The notes under the pieces: model-generated
What the model saw: only the letters and a program-made list of their open reading frames with translations
Databases searched by the model: none
Told to the model about the DNA's origin: nothing
In this document: piece by piece, positions 7,839-16,655 of the stretch
Position numbering within the stretch: position 1 is the first letter of the stretch
How the letters are laid out: the number at the start of each line of letters is the position of its first letter
Made by a program: the position numbers and the translations under genes
NCBI RefSeq assembly: GCF_000376565.1
Contig: NZ_BARG01000011.1
Location: 1 to 64,000 of the forward strand
DNA length: 64,000 nt
Direction: 5' to 3'
Source: Streptomyces hokutonensis
Lineage (GTDB): Bacteria > Actinomycetota > Actinomycetes > Streptomycetales > Streptomycetaceae

Positions 7839-8675
7839 ATGCGCAAGAGCATCGCCCTCACGGCGGCCGGACTCGCCGTGACCCTCTTCGGCCTCACGGC
7901 CTGCGGCTCGGGCTCGGACTCGGGCAAGAGCGGCGGCAAGGACGACGGCACCCTCGTCGTCGGTGCCACCGCCGTGCCTGCGGGCGAGGTCCTGACGTAC
8001 ATCAAGGACAACCTGGCCGCGAAGGCCGGACTCGACCTGGAGATCAAGGAGTTCACGGACTACGTCCTGCCGAACACCGCGCTCCAGGAGGGCTCGCTGG
8101 ACGCGAACCTCTACCAGAACCAGCCCTTCCTGGACGAGTTCAACAAGTCCAAGGGCACCGACCTGGTCTCGGTCGTCAAGGCGTACCTGCCGCCGATGGG
8201 CGTGTACTCCAAGAAGATCGAGGACATCGCCAAGCTCGCCGACGGAGCCACCGTCGCCGTGCCCAACGAGACCACCAACGAGGGGCGCGCCCTCAAACTC
8301 CTCGCCGCCAAGGGGCTGATCACGCTCAAGGCGGGCGCGGGCACCGACGCGTCCCCGGCGGACGTCACGGCCAACCCGAAGCACCTGAAGTTCAAGGAGC
8401 TCGACCCGGCCCAACTCCCGCGCTCGCTCGACGACGTGGACGTGGCCGTCATCAACAACAACTACGCCCAGGACGCGGGCCTCAGCCCCGCCGAGGACGC
8501 GATCCTCCTGGAGTCGGCGAAGGACAACCCCTACGCCAACCTCCTGGCCGTCAAACGCGGCAACGAGGACGACCCCCGCGTCGAGAAGCTCGCGAAGCTG
8601 CTCGTCTCCGCCGACGTGAAGAAGTTCATAGCGGAGAAGTACAAGGGCTCCGTCCTGCCGGTCACTTCCGGCTGA
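7839..8675 (+). CDS. metQ: Methionine-binding lipoprotein MetQ, second copy
   Basis: 278-residue paralogue of the preceding gene, starting 20 bp after it. It has lipobox LTAC and the same landmark motifs (VVGATAVPAGEVL, EFTDYVLPN, LYQNQPFLDEFN, RSLDDVDVAVINNNYA). The two mature proteins are clearly related along their whole length but differ at many positions, so this is an old tandem duplication and the copies may differ in ligand (L-Met, D-Met or Met sulfoxide). A strong hairpin follows, closing the operon. Confidence 0.92.
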   Translation: MRKSIALTAAGLAVTLFGLTACGSGSDSGKSGGKDDGTLVVGATAVPAGEVLTYIKDNLAAKAGLDLEIKEFTDYVLPNTALQEGSLDANLYQNQPFLDEFNKSKGTDLVSVVKAYLPPMGVYSKKIEDIAKLADGATVAVPNETTNEGRALKLLAAKGLITLKAGAGTDASPADVTANPKHLKFKELDPAQLPRSLDDVDVAVINNNYAQDAGLSPAEDAILLESAKDNPYANLLAVKRGNEDDPRVEKLAKLLVSADVKKFIAEKYKGSVLPVTSG

Positions 8676-8702
8676 CGGGGGCGTATACGGCGTATCACCA
8701 CG

Positions 8703-8739
8703 CACGGGGTCCACTCGCTCACCGCGGGTGGACCCCGTG
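8703..8739 (+). terminator. Terminator of the metNIQQ operon
   Basis: A perfect 12-bp stem, CACGGGGTCCAC (8703-8714) with GTGGACCCCGTG (8728-8739), lies 27 bp after the second metQ stop. There is no T-run. Confidence 0.7.
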
Positions 8740-8818
8740 GTGCGGTTCACTGCTTACATGCTGCATGCTGGGCAGTTCAGGTTGCCCTGAACATTTTCCA
8801 AAGGTTACGGAGTGGCGC

Positions 8819-9457
8819 ATGACGAGCACCTTCCCCAACATCTCCATCAGCACGGAGCGGTTGGTGCTGCGGCCCCTCGACGAGGACGATGTGCAGGCCC
8901 TGGCCGAGATGATGAACGACGACCAGGTCGCGGCCTGGACCGATGTCCCCCAGCCGTTCACCGTCGCCGGCGCCCGCGAGTGGATCACCAACTACGCGCC
9001 CGCCGAACGGACTTCGGGCCGCGGCCTCGACCTCGCCGTCACCGAGTTCCTCACCCAACGTCTCGTCGGCATCGTCCAGTTGACCAAGACCGACTGGCAT
9101 GTCCGGTCCACCGAACTGTCGTACATCATCGCCCCCTGGGCCCGCGGCGAGGGCTACGCCTCCGAAGCCGCCCTCGCCACCGCCCAATGGCTGTTCGGGG
9201 ACCAGAAGTTGGAGCGCATCGAACTGCGCACCGCCGCCGACAACACCGCCTCCCAGCAGGTCGCCCAGAAGATCGGCTGCATCAGCGAGGGCGTCCTGAG
9301 GGGCGCCTGCATAGCGCACGTCCACGCCGACGACGGCACCTGGATCGACGTCCGCACCGACTTCATCGTGTGGAGCCTCCTCCCGGAGGACCTGGAGGGC
9401 ACGGCGGAGCAGCTCGCCGACGTCGACGGTTTCACGTCACTCGCCGACTGGAACTGA
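8819..9457 (+). CDS. GNAT acetyltransferase, RimJ/RimL type
   Basis: 212-residue protein of the RimJ/RimL branch of GNATs, which acetylate protein N termini or small molecules. Recognised by the opening ISTERLVLRPLDEDDV, the central SYIIAPWARGEGYASEAALA acetyl-CoA site, and the QKIGCISEGVLRGA segment near the end. The ATG at 8819 is preferred over an in-frame ATG at 8765, because a GGAG lies 6-9 bp upstream and homologous proteins start near the beta strand. It stands alone between the met operon and the cobalamin genes. The substrate is unknown. Confidence 0.82.
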   Translation: MTSTFPNISISTERLVLRPLDEDDVQALAEMMNDDQVAAWTDVPQPFTVAGAREWITNYAPAERTSGRGLDLAVTEFLTQRLVGIVQLTKTDWHVRSTELSYIIAPWARGEGYASEAALATAQWLFGDQKLERIELRTAADNTASQQVAQKIGCISEGVLRGACIAHVHADDGTWIDVRTDFIVWSLLPEDLEGTAEQLADVDGFTSLADWN

Positions 9458-9572
9458 ATCCGGCGGGTACGACCACGGAAGCACCGCCCGGCCGCACCAG
9501 GTACCCTCACGGTGCCCGCGTACGGGCCGCTTCCCCCGACGACCTGCGATGTACCCCTGGAGACTGACGACG

Positions 9573-10796
9573 ATGGCCGACCGCGTCACGGTGATCGGCT
9601 GGGACGGCTCTCCGCTGACAGCTGCGGCACGCTCCGCCCTGAGCGCCGCCACCCTGGTGGCCGGCGCGCCCCACCACCTGGAGCTGCCCGAGGTGCCGGC
9701 GCGCGCCGAACGCATCCGCCTCGGCAGCGTGGCCCTGGCCGCCCGCCGTATCGCAGGCGTTCGCGGCACCGCGGTGGTGTTCGCCGACGGGGACCCGGGC
9801 TTCTTCGGAGTCGTACGGACCCTGCGCGCACCCGAGTTCGGCCTGGAGGTGGAGGTCGTCCCCGCCGTCTCCTCGGTGGCCGCCGCCTTCGCCCGCGCCG
9901 GGATGCCCTGGGACGACGCACAGGTGGTCGTCGCACACCGGCGCACCCTGCGACGCGCGGTGAACGTGTGCCGGGCCCACACGAAGGTCGCCGTCCTCAC
10001 CTCACCGGGCGCGGGACCCGCCGAACTCGGCCTGCTGCTGGAGGGCGTCCACCGCACCTTCGTCATCTGCGAGGAACTGGGCACCGAGCACGAGCAGGTC
10101 ACCGTCCTCACCTCCGACAAGGCCGCCGACCGCACCTGGCGCGACCCCAACGTCGTCATCGTCATGGGCGGCCCCGTCGGCCCGACGGTCACGGCGGGAC
10201 CGGGCGAGGGCTGGATCGCCGGCCGTGACCCGGCCGCCGTCGCCCGCGGCTGGACCCTCCCCGCCGAGGCCTACGGCGGTGATCTCGGCGAGGGCGAGAC
10301 GGATCTGCTCCGGGCCGCCCAACTCGCCCGCCTCGGCCCGCGCGTGGGAGACCTCGTGTGGGACATCGGCTGCGGCAGCGGCGCCTTCGCCATCGAGGCG
10401 GCCCGCGCCGGAGCCGCCGTCATCGCCGTCGACCGCGACGCCCAGGCCTGCGCCCGCACCGACTCCGCGGCCCGCAGCTTCGGCGTGCACCTCCAGATCG
10501 TGAAGGGCGACGCCCCGCACATCCTGGAGAACCTCCCCGAACCTGACGTAGTACGGGTCGGCGGCGGGGGAGTGGCCGTCGTCTCCGCGGTCGCCGACCG
10601 GCGCCCGCAGCGCATCGTGGCGCACGCGTCCACCCGCGACGAGGCCGAACTCGTCGGCCGCGACCTCACGGAGCACGGCTACCACGTCGAGTGCGCCCTC
10701 ATCCAGTCCGTCGAACTCGACACCAGGGCCTGGACGGAGACCGAACGGAGCGTCGCGTTCCTGCTCAGCGGCCTCCTTCCGGAGCGCGTTTCCTGA
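9573..10796 (+). CDS. cobL: Precorrin-6Y C5,15-methyltransferase (CbiE-CbiT fusion, CobL)
   Basis: Bifunctional cobalamin-biosynthesis enzyme of about 407 residues. The N-terminal half is a tetrapyrrole methyltransferase (CbiE/CobL type: VTVIGWDGSPL, then VFADGDPGFFGVVRTL). The C-terminal half is a class-I SAM methyltransferase with VWDIGCGSGAFAIEAARAG (CbiT, which methylates C15 and decarboxylates). Together they convert precorrin-6Y to precorrin-8. The ATG at 9573 has GGAG 10 bp upstream; an in-frame ATG at 9549 would add eight residues. No B12 riboswitch box was seen upstream. The next cobalamin gene follows after 384 bp. Confidence 0.9.
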   Translation: MADRVTVIGWDGSPLTAAARSALSAATLVAGAPHHLELPEVPARAERIRLGSVALAARRIAGVRGTAVVFADGDPGFFGVVRTLRAPEFGLEVEVVPAVSSVAAAFARAGMPWDDAQVVVAHRRTLRRAVNVCRAHTKVAVLTSPGAGPAELGLLLEGVHRTFVICEELGTEHEQVTVLTSDKAADRTWRDPNVVIVMGGPVGPTVTAGPGEGWIAGRDPAAVARGWTLPAEAYGGDLGEGETDLLRAAQLARLGPRVGDLVWDIGCGSGAFAIEAARAGAAVIAVDRDAQACARTDSAARSFGVHLQIVKGDAPHILENLPEPDVVRVGGGGVAVVSAVADRRPQRIVAHASTRDEAELVGRDLTEHGYHVECALIQSVELDTRAWTETERSVAFLLSGLLPERVS

Positions 10797-10955
10797 CCCC
10801 TCGAACCGTCCCCGTGATCCTGTTGTCGTACTGCGCGCGGTAGGCTGGCGGACCGTTGTACCGCACAGGGTGGACCGGCGCTTCGTTCGCCAATGTCCGG
10901 AAAACCCGCCCGTTTTGGGGTGTGTGTGGTACAGCGGAACCGGAGGACGCGCAAC

Positions 10956-11045
10956 GTGGCGCAGTCCACAGCGGGCCGTCGCGGATCAAGCTGCCGTGAC
11001 GGCGCAACGGCCGCGACAATGCCATTCAATGGCTTTGTCGTCTAA
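10956..11045 (+). CDS. Possible small ORF upstream of the BluB-CobT gene
   Basis: A 29-codon ORF begins with GTG at 10956, 8 bp after a strong GGAGG (10943-10947), and ends with TAA at 11043-11045. The encoded peptide starts MAQSTAGRRGSSCRDG and ends MPFNGFVV. Its stop touches an in-frame ATG that reads through into the CobT frame, so translation coupling is imaginable. No homologue is recognised. The good ribosome site is the main support; it may be a leader peptide or chance. Apart from this ORF and the short direct repeat, 10797-11180 shows no gene. Confidence 0.3.
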   Translation: MAQSTAGRRGSSCRDGATAATMPFNGFVV

Positions 11046-11056
11046 ATGGCTTTGTC
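11028..11056 (+). repeat. Short tandem direct repeat upstream of cobT
   Basis: AATGGCTTTGTCG occurs at 11028-11040 and again at 11044-11056, separated by three bases. The repeat is unusually AT-rich for this region and lies 125 bp before the chosen cobT start. It could be a regulator half-site pair or a replication-slippage duplication. Confidence 0.45.
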
Positions 11057-11180
11057 GCTTTTTGGCGTCGAGTCGTTCGTGCCGCTGGACAGGCACGCTC
11101 GTTCTCCACTGCGGGGCGGTCGGTGCGCCGTTCCCGGTGAGCGGGTCGTAGAAGCACTAACCGATGGGCGAGGGGTACGC

Positions 11181-14100
11181 ATGACCGACACCGGCCAGGT
11201 CCCGGCCGAGGGGTTGCCGGAGAACGCAGGCATGGTGGAACAGCCGAGCGTTCCCGCACACGGCGCGTACACCTACCTCTCCGAGACCACCGCAGAGGAC
11301 GAGGACCTGCTCCTCCTCCCGGGCGCCCAGGGCGCCTGGGGCAACGAGGTCCCGCCCCCCGCCCCCGAGCCGGTCGTCGAGACCGTCCAGGAGCCGGCTC
11401 CGGCCCCGCTCGAGCCCGCTCCACTCGAGTCGGCCGCGTACGAGCCGGGTCTGCACGAGCCGGGTCTGCACGAGTCGGCTCTGCACGGGCAGGTTTCGCA
11501 GGAGTCGGCTCCGAACGGGCAGGCTCCGATCGGGCAGCTTTCGCACGAGTCGGTTCTGCACGAGCAGGGTGCGCACGCGTCGGGCCTGCACGAGCAGGGT
11601 GCGCAGGAGTCGGTTCTGTACGGGCAGGGCTCGTACGAGTCGGGTCCGCACGAGACGGCTCCGCATGGGCAGGGTGCGCATGACTCGGCTCCGCACGAGC
11701 CCGGTCCGCACGAGACGGCGGGTCGGGACAGCGGCTCCGTCGACCTCGGTGCCGTCCGGCTCGCCGAACCGCCGCCCGCGCCGGTCACCCCGCGCCGCCC
11801 GCTGCACCTCGGCCCGCCGCTCCCCGACACCTCCGCGAGCCCGGTCCGCTCCCTCGCCGACCGCGGCCCCGCCGGTGCGCCGGTACGGCAGTCAGGGCCG
11901 CCGACGACCAGCCCCGAGTACCTCGACGCACCCCAACTCCGCGACCTGCCCCCGCAGGGCGCGGCCCCCTGGGGCGCCCACTCCTCGGTCGCCGCAGGGG
12001 TGCGAACCGCCGAAACGGTTGCTCCGGCACAGGCACCGGCGGCCGAACCGGCCCCGGAGCCCGCCGACGCGGCCCAGGCGGCGGTGGCGAGGCTCGCCAC
12101 GGAAGCGGTGAACGGGGGAGTCGCCACGGCTGTGGACACCGCGCTCACCCCGGCTTCAGAGCCGGGCCCGGGCTTGGCGCAGGCCCCCGACGCGGGGGAG
12201 GCCTGGCAGGGCCACGGCCAGCTGTACGCGGTGGAGACGGCGACGGCGACGTCCGCTGCGGAGTCCTCGGCTTCCTCTGCTTCTTCGGTTCACGCGAGCA
12301 CGGAGAGCTCTGAACCGGTTGGTGTGCCTGAGGTGGGTCAACTGCCGGAAGGCGCTGAGGGGTTGGGTGCCGAGCAGTTCCAGGACGGCGCTTCGGCCTC
12401 CGTTGCCGGGGTGGACCCCGATGCCATCCTCGTGCAGGACAGCAACCCCGTTTCCGAAGCCGCGCAGACCCCTGAGGGCGCGTTCGTCGTCTCCCCGACC
12501 CCGGAAGCCGTAGCCGCCGCGGAGCCGGGCCACGCGCAGGAAGACCAGGCTCTCGACGAGGCCGGCGAGGTCCAGGTGCAGGACGCCGGGACAACTCCCC
12601 CTGTTCCTACGGCAGTCGAGACCCCGCTCACCCCCGAGCCCCTCGCCCCCGCCTCGGACACCGAGCAACCCGCACCCGCGGCCGACGACTCGGCTCCTCT
12701 CGCCGAGGCACACCCCGACCCTGCGGTCACGCCCTTCGAGGAGGCCGTCCCCACTCCGGTCGTCGAAGAGTCACCCGTCGTCCTCGACGCGACCCCGGGC
12801 GACCCGGCTGTCCAGCCCACCGCCGCACCCGAAGCCGTACCGGACCAGCAGTTCGTGGCGGAAGCGGAGCCGGCGCTCGCGCCGCAGCCGACCACCGCCG
12901 AGACCCACGAAGCGGAGGCCGTCGACCTCCACGCCCCGCTCTCCGCCGAGCAGCCCCCCGTCGCGGAGCCCCTCGCTCAACCCGTCACCCCGGAAGCCGA
13001 GTTCGTGGAGTCCGCCGAGGAGCCGCAGGCCGCCCCGGCGGGCCCGAACCCCGACGACTCTCTCGGCCGCTTCGTGCCGGTGGAGGGCTCCGTGCCCACC
13101 ACCCCGCACCTCGCACCGACCCCGCCGCACCCTCTCACCCTCCCCACGGAGGACCCGTCGGGCGGCGCGGAAGCCTTCGCCGCCGTCCCCGGCCCCCGAG
13201 AGGCCGACGGTGACGGTGAGCCCGAACTCGTACAGCACGCGGACGACCTGGACACCCGGGCCGCCGACCAGGAAGAAGAGAGCACGGCCGCAGTGGAAGA
13301 GGTACGAGAGTCCACCGGCCCTGCCGCACCCGCCTATGACGACGCCGAGCGCGAGGCCGTGCTGAAGGTGATGCGCGAGCGCCGTGACATCCGCAACGGC
13401 TTCCGCAGCGACCCGATCCCGCACGACGTGCTGCTGCGTGTGCTGGAGGCGGCGCACACGGCGCCGTCCGTCGGGCACTCCCAGCCGTGGGACTTCGTGG
13501 TCATCCGCTCCGCCGACACCCGCCGCAACATGCACGAACTGGCCCAGAGTCAGCGCGAGGCGTACGCGAAGTCGCTGCCCAAGGGCCGGGCGAAGCAGTT
13601 CAAGGAACTGAAGATCGAGGCGATCCTCGACACCCCGGTGAACATCGTCGTCACCGCCGACCCGACCCGCGGCGGCCGGCACACCCTCGGCCGCCACACG
13701 CAGCCGCAGATGGCGCCGTACTCCGCCGCCCTCGCGGTGGAGAACCTGTGGCTCGCGGCCCGTGCCGAGGGCCTCGGGGTCGGCTGGGTCAGCTTCTTCG
13801 ACGAGCGCGAGATGGTCCGCGCGCTCGGTCTGCCGGAACACCTGGAGGTCATCGCGTACCTCTGCGTCGGCTACGTCGACGAGTTCCCGGAGGAGCCCGA
13901 GCTGATGCAGGCGGGCTGGTCCAAGCGCCGCCCGCTGTCGTGGGTCGTGCACGAGGAGACGTACGGCCGCCGTGCCCTGCCCGGCGAGGACCCGCACGAC
14001 CTGCTCGCCGAGACCGTCGCCGGGATCCGCCCGCTGGACGCGAAGGCGCTCGGCGAGGCGTGGGAGCGGCAGAAGCGGATGACGAAGCCGCCGGGTTCGC

Positions 14101-15050
14101 TCGGCATGCTGGAGATCATCTCCGCGCAGCTGTCCGGTCTCTCCCGGCAGTGCCCGCCGCCGATCCCGGAGCCCGCGGCCGTCGCGATCTTCGCCGGCGA
14201 CCACGGAGTGCACGCGCAGGGCGTCACCCCCTGGCCGCAGGAGGTGACGGCCCAGATGGTCGCCAACTTCCTTGGCGGCGGCGCCGTTTGCAACGCCTTC
14301 GCGAGCCAGGTGGGCGCCGAGGTGTGCGTGGTGGATGTGGGGGTGGCGTCCGAACTGCCCGCCACACCCGGCCTGTTGCCCCGCAAGGTCCGTGCCGGTA
14401 CGTCCGACATGACGACCGGTCCGGCGATGTCCCGCGAGGAGGCCAAGCAGGCCATCGAGGTGGGCATCGAGACGGCCCGCGACCTGGTGGCGGCAGGCAA
14501 CAGGGCTTTGCTCACGGGGGAGATGGGCATCGCGAACACCACCGCGTCCGCCGCCCTGATCTCGGTCTTCACGGACACCGACCCCGCCGATGTCACCGGC
14601 CGGGGCACCGGCATCAACGACGAGACCCTGGCCCGCAAGACGGAGGTCGTGCGCCGCGCGATCGAACTCCACCAACCGGACCCGGCCGACCCCATCGGCG
14701 TCCTCGCCGCGATCGGCGGCTTCGAGCACGCGGCCATGGTCGGCCTGCTGCTCGGCGGCGCGTCCCTGCGTACGCCGGTGATCCTGGACGGCGTCAGCGC
14801 CGGCGCCGCGGCTCTCGTGGCCCGTGCCATCGCCCCCGAGGTCCTCGCGGCCTGCATCGCGGGTCACCGCAGCGCCGAACCGGGTCACGTCGCCGCCCTC
14901 AACAAGCTCGGCCTCCGCCCCCTGGTCGACCTGGACCTCCGCCTCGGTGAGGGCACGGGCGCGCTGCTGGCCCTCCCCCTGGTGCAGAGCACGGCGCGGG
15001 CGATGCACGAGGTGGCGACGTTCGATTCGGCGGGGGTAACTGAGAAGTAG
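11181..15050 (+). CDS. cobT: BluB-CobT fusion with a very long disordered N terminus
   Basis: 1289-residue protein. Residues 1 to about 715 are Ala/Pro/Glu-rich, predicted disordered, with a block of pentapeptide repeats (about 88-183). Residues about 718-935 are a BluB-type flavin destructase/nitroreductase (MRERRDIRNGF, APSVGHSQPWDFV, ENLWLAARAEGLGVGWVSFF), the family that makes dimethylbenzimidazole from FMN. Residues about 937-1289 are CobT, nicotinate-nucleotide:DMB phosphoribosyltransferase (KPPGSLGMLE, FAGDHGVHAQGVTPWP, GEMGIANTTASAA, and the catalytic Glu in LGEGTGA). It would make and activate the lower cobalamin ligand in one polypeptide. The ATG at 11181 has GAGGGG upstream; an in-frame ATG at 11046 would extend it by 45 residues. 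Confidence 0.88.
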   Translation: MTDTGQVPAEGLPENAGMVEQPSVPAHGAYTYLSETTAEDEDLLLLPGAQGAWGNEVPPPAPEPVVETVQEPAPAPLEPAPLESAAYEPGLHEPGLHESALHGQVSQESAPNGQAPIGQLSHESVLHEQGAHASGLHEQGAQESVLYGQGSYESGPHETAPHGQGAHDSAPHEPGPHETAGRDSGSVDLGAVRLAEPPPAPVTPRRPLHLGPPLPDTSASPVRSLADRGPAGAPVRQSGPPTTSPEYLDAPQLRDLPPQGAAPWGAHSSVAAGVRTAETVAPAQAPAAEPAPEPADAAQAAVARLATEAVNGGVATAVDTALTPASEPGPGLAQAPDAGEAWQGHGQLYAVETATATSAAESSASSASSVHASTESSEPVGVPEVGQLPEGAEGLGAEQFQDGASASVAGVDPDAILVQDSNPVSEAAQTPEGAFVVSPTPEAVAAAEPGHAQEDQALDEAGEVQVQDAGTTPPVPTAVETPLTPEPLAPASDTEQPAPAADDSAPLAEAHPDPAVTPFEEAVPTPVVEESPVVLDATPGDPAVQPTAAPEAVPDQQFVAEAEPALAPQPTTAETHEAEAVDLHAPLSAEQPPVAEPLAQPVTPEAEFVESAEEPQAAPAGPNPDDSLGRFVPVEGSVPTTPHLAPTPPHPLTLPTEDPSGGAEAFAAVPGPREADGDGEPELVQHADDLDTRAADQEEESTAAVEEVRESTGPAAPAYDDAEREAVLKVMRERRDIRNGFRSDPIPHDVLLRVLEAAHTAPSVGHSQPWDFVVIRSADTRRNMHELAQSQREAYAKSLPKGRAKQFKELKIEAILDTPVNIVVTADPTRGGRHTLGRHTQPQMAPYSAALAVENLWLAARAEGLGVGWVSFFDEREMVRALGLPEHLEVIAYLCVGYVDEFPEEPELMQAGWSKRRPLSWVVHEETYGRRALPGEDPHDLLAETVAGIRPLDAKALGEAWERQKRMTKPPGSLGMLEIISAQLSGLSRQCPPPIPEPAAVAIFAGDHGVHAQGVTPWPQEVTAQMVANFLGGGAVCNAFASQVGAEVCVVDVGVASELPATPGLLPRKVRAGTSDMTTGPAMSREEAKQAIEVGIETARDLVAAGNRALLTGEMGIANTTASAALISVFTDTDPADVTGRGTGINDETLARKTEVVRRAIELHQPDPADPIGVLAAIGGFEHAAMVGLLLGGASLRTPVILDGVSAGAAALVARAIAPEVLAACIAGHRSAEPGHVAALNKLGLRPLVDLDLRLGEGTGALLALPLVQSTARAMHEVATFDSAGVTEK
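11440..11720 (+). repeat. 15-bp intragenic minisatellite in cobT
   Basis: About 19 degenerate copies of a 15-bp unit near GAGCCGGGTCTGCAC, encoding EPGLH-like pentapeptides (variants ESALH, EQGAH, ESVLY, ETAPH). The reading frame is kept throughout and copies vary mainly at two residues per unit, so the array is coding and is likely to vary in number between strains. Confidence 0.8.
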
Positions 15051-15059
15051 GCGTGGGAG

Positions 15060-15090
15060 GGGGTCCGGCACTACGGTTCCGGCCCCTTCT
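15060..15090 (+). terminator. Terminator after cobT
   Basis: GGGGtCCGG (15060-15068) pairs with CCGGCCCC (15079-15086) with one bulge, followed by TTCT, ten bases past the cobT stop. Confidence 0.5.
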
Positions 15091-15184
15091 CAGCCGCTGC
15101 GGTCCGCGTAGCCTTCCCGCGCGCAGCGGTGTCGGGCCCGTATTCAGCCCGCCGCGGTGGTGGGCAGGCGTTCCGACCGGCGAT

Positions 15185-15222
15185 GGGGGTCTCCCGCACG
15201 AGCGAAGCCGAGAGTGGGGGAG
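15185..15222. repeat. Streptomyces intergenic palindromic element
   Basis: CTCCCGCAC (15191-15199) and GTGGGGGAG (15214-15222) form an imperfect stem around GAGCGAAGCCGAGA. From general familiarity this GAGCGAAGCCGAGAG core with flanking C- and G-runs is a dispersed intergenic element in many Streptomyces genomes. It lies in the 308-bp gene-free stretch 15051-15358, which otherwise shows nothing. Confidence 0.55.
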
Positions 15223-15358
15223 AGCGGGCACAGCCGCCCCACCGGCCTGCGCCCGACAGGAAAGCCCAGCCACTGGACCGCAGCGCCGCCCGACCCACCC
15301 GCACCGTAAAATTCCCACCTCAGGGCCACCGCACGCCGCAAAAGGGAGCCGCACCCTC

Positions 15359-16591
15359 ATGGCCGAAAACCCCGCCTACCCCGTAGGCCTCCGCCTCACC
15401 GGCCGCAGGGTCGTCGTCCTGGGCGGCGGCCAGGTCGCCCAGCGCCGCCTGCCGGCGCTGATCGCGGCGGGCGCGGACATCACCCTCGTATCCCCCGAGG
15501 CGACCCCCTCCGTCGAAGCCATGGCGGACGCGGGCGAGATCACCTGGGAGCGACGCCCGTACGCGCAAGGCGATCTCGCGGACGCCTGGTACGCGCTCAT
15601 CGCCACCACCGACCCCGAGGCCAACACGGCCGCCTCCGCCGAGGCGGAAGCCCACCGCGTCTGGTGCGTCCGCGCGGACGACGCCGACCAGGCCACCGCC
15701 TGGACCCCGGCGACCGGCCACAGCGAGGGCGTCACCGTCGCCGTCCTCACCACGGACGCGCGCGGCCGGGACCCCCGCCACACCGCCGCGATCCGCGACG
15801 CGGTAGTGGCAGGCCTTCGCGACGGCACCCTCGTGGCGCCCCACCACCGCACCCGAACCCCCGGCGTCGCCCTCGTCGGCGGCGGCCCCGGCGACCCGGA
15901 CCTCATCACGGTCCGCGGCCGCCGCCTCCTCGCCGAGGCCGACGTCGTCATCGCCGACCGCCTAGGCCCCCGCGACCTCCTCGCCGAACTCCCCCCGCAC
16001 GTCGAGGTGATCGACGCGGCGAAGATCCCGTACGGCCGTTACATGGCCCAGGAGGCCATCAACAACGCCCTGATCGAACACGCCAAGCAGGGCAAGTCGG
16101 TCGTACGACTCAAGGGTGGCGACCCGTACGTCTACGGCCGCGGCATGGAGGAGGTCCAGGCGCTCGCGGAGGCCGGTATCCCGTGCACGGTCGTGCCCGG
16201 CATCTCCAGCTCGATCTCGGTACCGGGCGCGGCCGGTATCCCGGTCACCCATCGCGGAGTCGCACACGAGTTCACGGTGGTCAGCGGCCATGTCGCCCCT
16301 GACGACGAACGCTCCCTGGTCGACTGGCCGTCCCTCGCGAAGCTCACCGGCACGCTGGTGGTCCTGATGGGCGTGGACAAGATCGGGAAGATCGCCGAGA
16401 CCCTGATCGCGCACGGGAAACCGGCCGACACCCCGGTCGCCCTGGTCCAGGAGGGCACCACGGCCGCCCAGCGCCGCGTGGACGCGACCCTCGCGACGGT
16501 CGGCGAGACCGTCCGCGCACAGGACGTGAAGCCGCCGGCGGTGATCGTCATCGGCGCGGTCGCCACCGTAGGCCCGAAGGCCCTCGCGTAA
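15359..16591 (+). CDS. cysG: Siroheme synthase: precorrin-2 dehydrogenase / uroporphyrinogen-III C-methyltransferase
   Basis: 410-residue two-domain CysG-like enzyme. Residues 1 to about 155 are an NAD-dependent precorrin-2 dehydrogenase (Rossmann motif VVVLGGGQVAQRR, then YALIATTDPEANT). Residues about 165-405 are the SUMT methyltransferase (GVALVGGGPGDPDLITVRG, VRLKGGDPYVYGRG, VVPGISSSISVPGAAGIPVT). It makes precorrin-2, the branch point to cobalamin and siroheme, and oxidises it to sirohydrochlorin. The ATG at 15359 is placed directly before the conserved start; AAGGGAG lies upstream. It fits functionally with the two preceding cobalamin genes. The ferrochelatase activity of the N-domain is not provable here. 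Confidence 0.9.
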   Translation: MAENPAYPVGLRLTGRRVVVLGGGQVAQRRLPALIAAGADITLVSPEATPSVEAMADAGEITWERRPYAQGDLADAWYALIATTDPEANTAASAEAEAHRVWCVRADDADQATAWTPATGHSEGVTVAVLTTDARGRDPRHTAAIRDAVVAGLRDGTLVAPHHRTRTPGVALVGGGPGDPDLITVRGRRLLAEADVVIADRLGPRDLLAELPPHVEVIDAAKIPYGRYMAQEAINNALIEHAKQGKSVVRLKGGDPYVYGRGMEEVQALAEAGIPCTVVPGISSSISVPGAAGIPVTHRGVAHEFTVVSGHVAPDDERSLVDWPSLAKLTGTLVVLMGVDKIGKIAETLIAHGKPADTPVALVQEGTTAAQRRVDATLATVGETVRAQDVKPPAVIVIGAVATVGPKALA

Positions 16592-16655
16592 CCCCGGGTA
16601 ACACAACCCGTTCCCAGCCGTTGGCACGACACCCAGGACAAGGCAGTATCACCCT

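Noticed and set aside
9458..9572. Cobalamin riboswitch before the cobalamin genes
   Set aside because: No B12-box-like sequence was found here or in 10797-11180.
12771..15071. A 766-codon open frame on the minus strand, opposite cobT
   Set aside because: It is a by-product of high GC third positions opposite the BluB-CobT gene; the composition is Arg/Gly/Asp-rich with no domain pattern.
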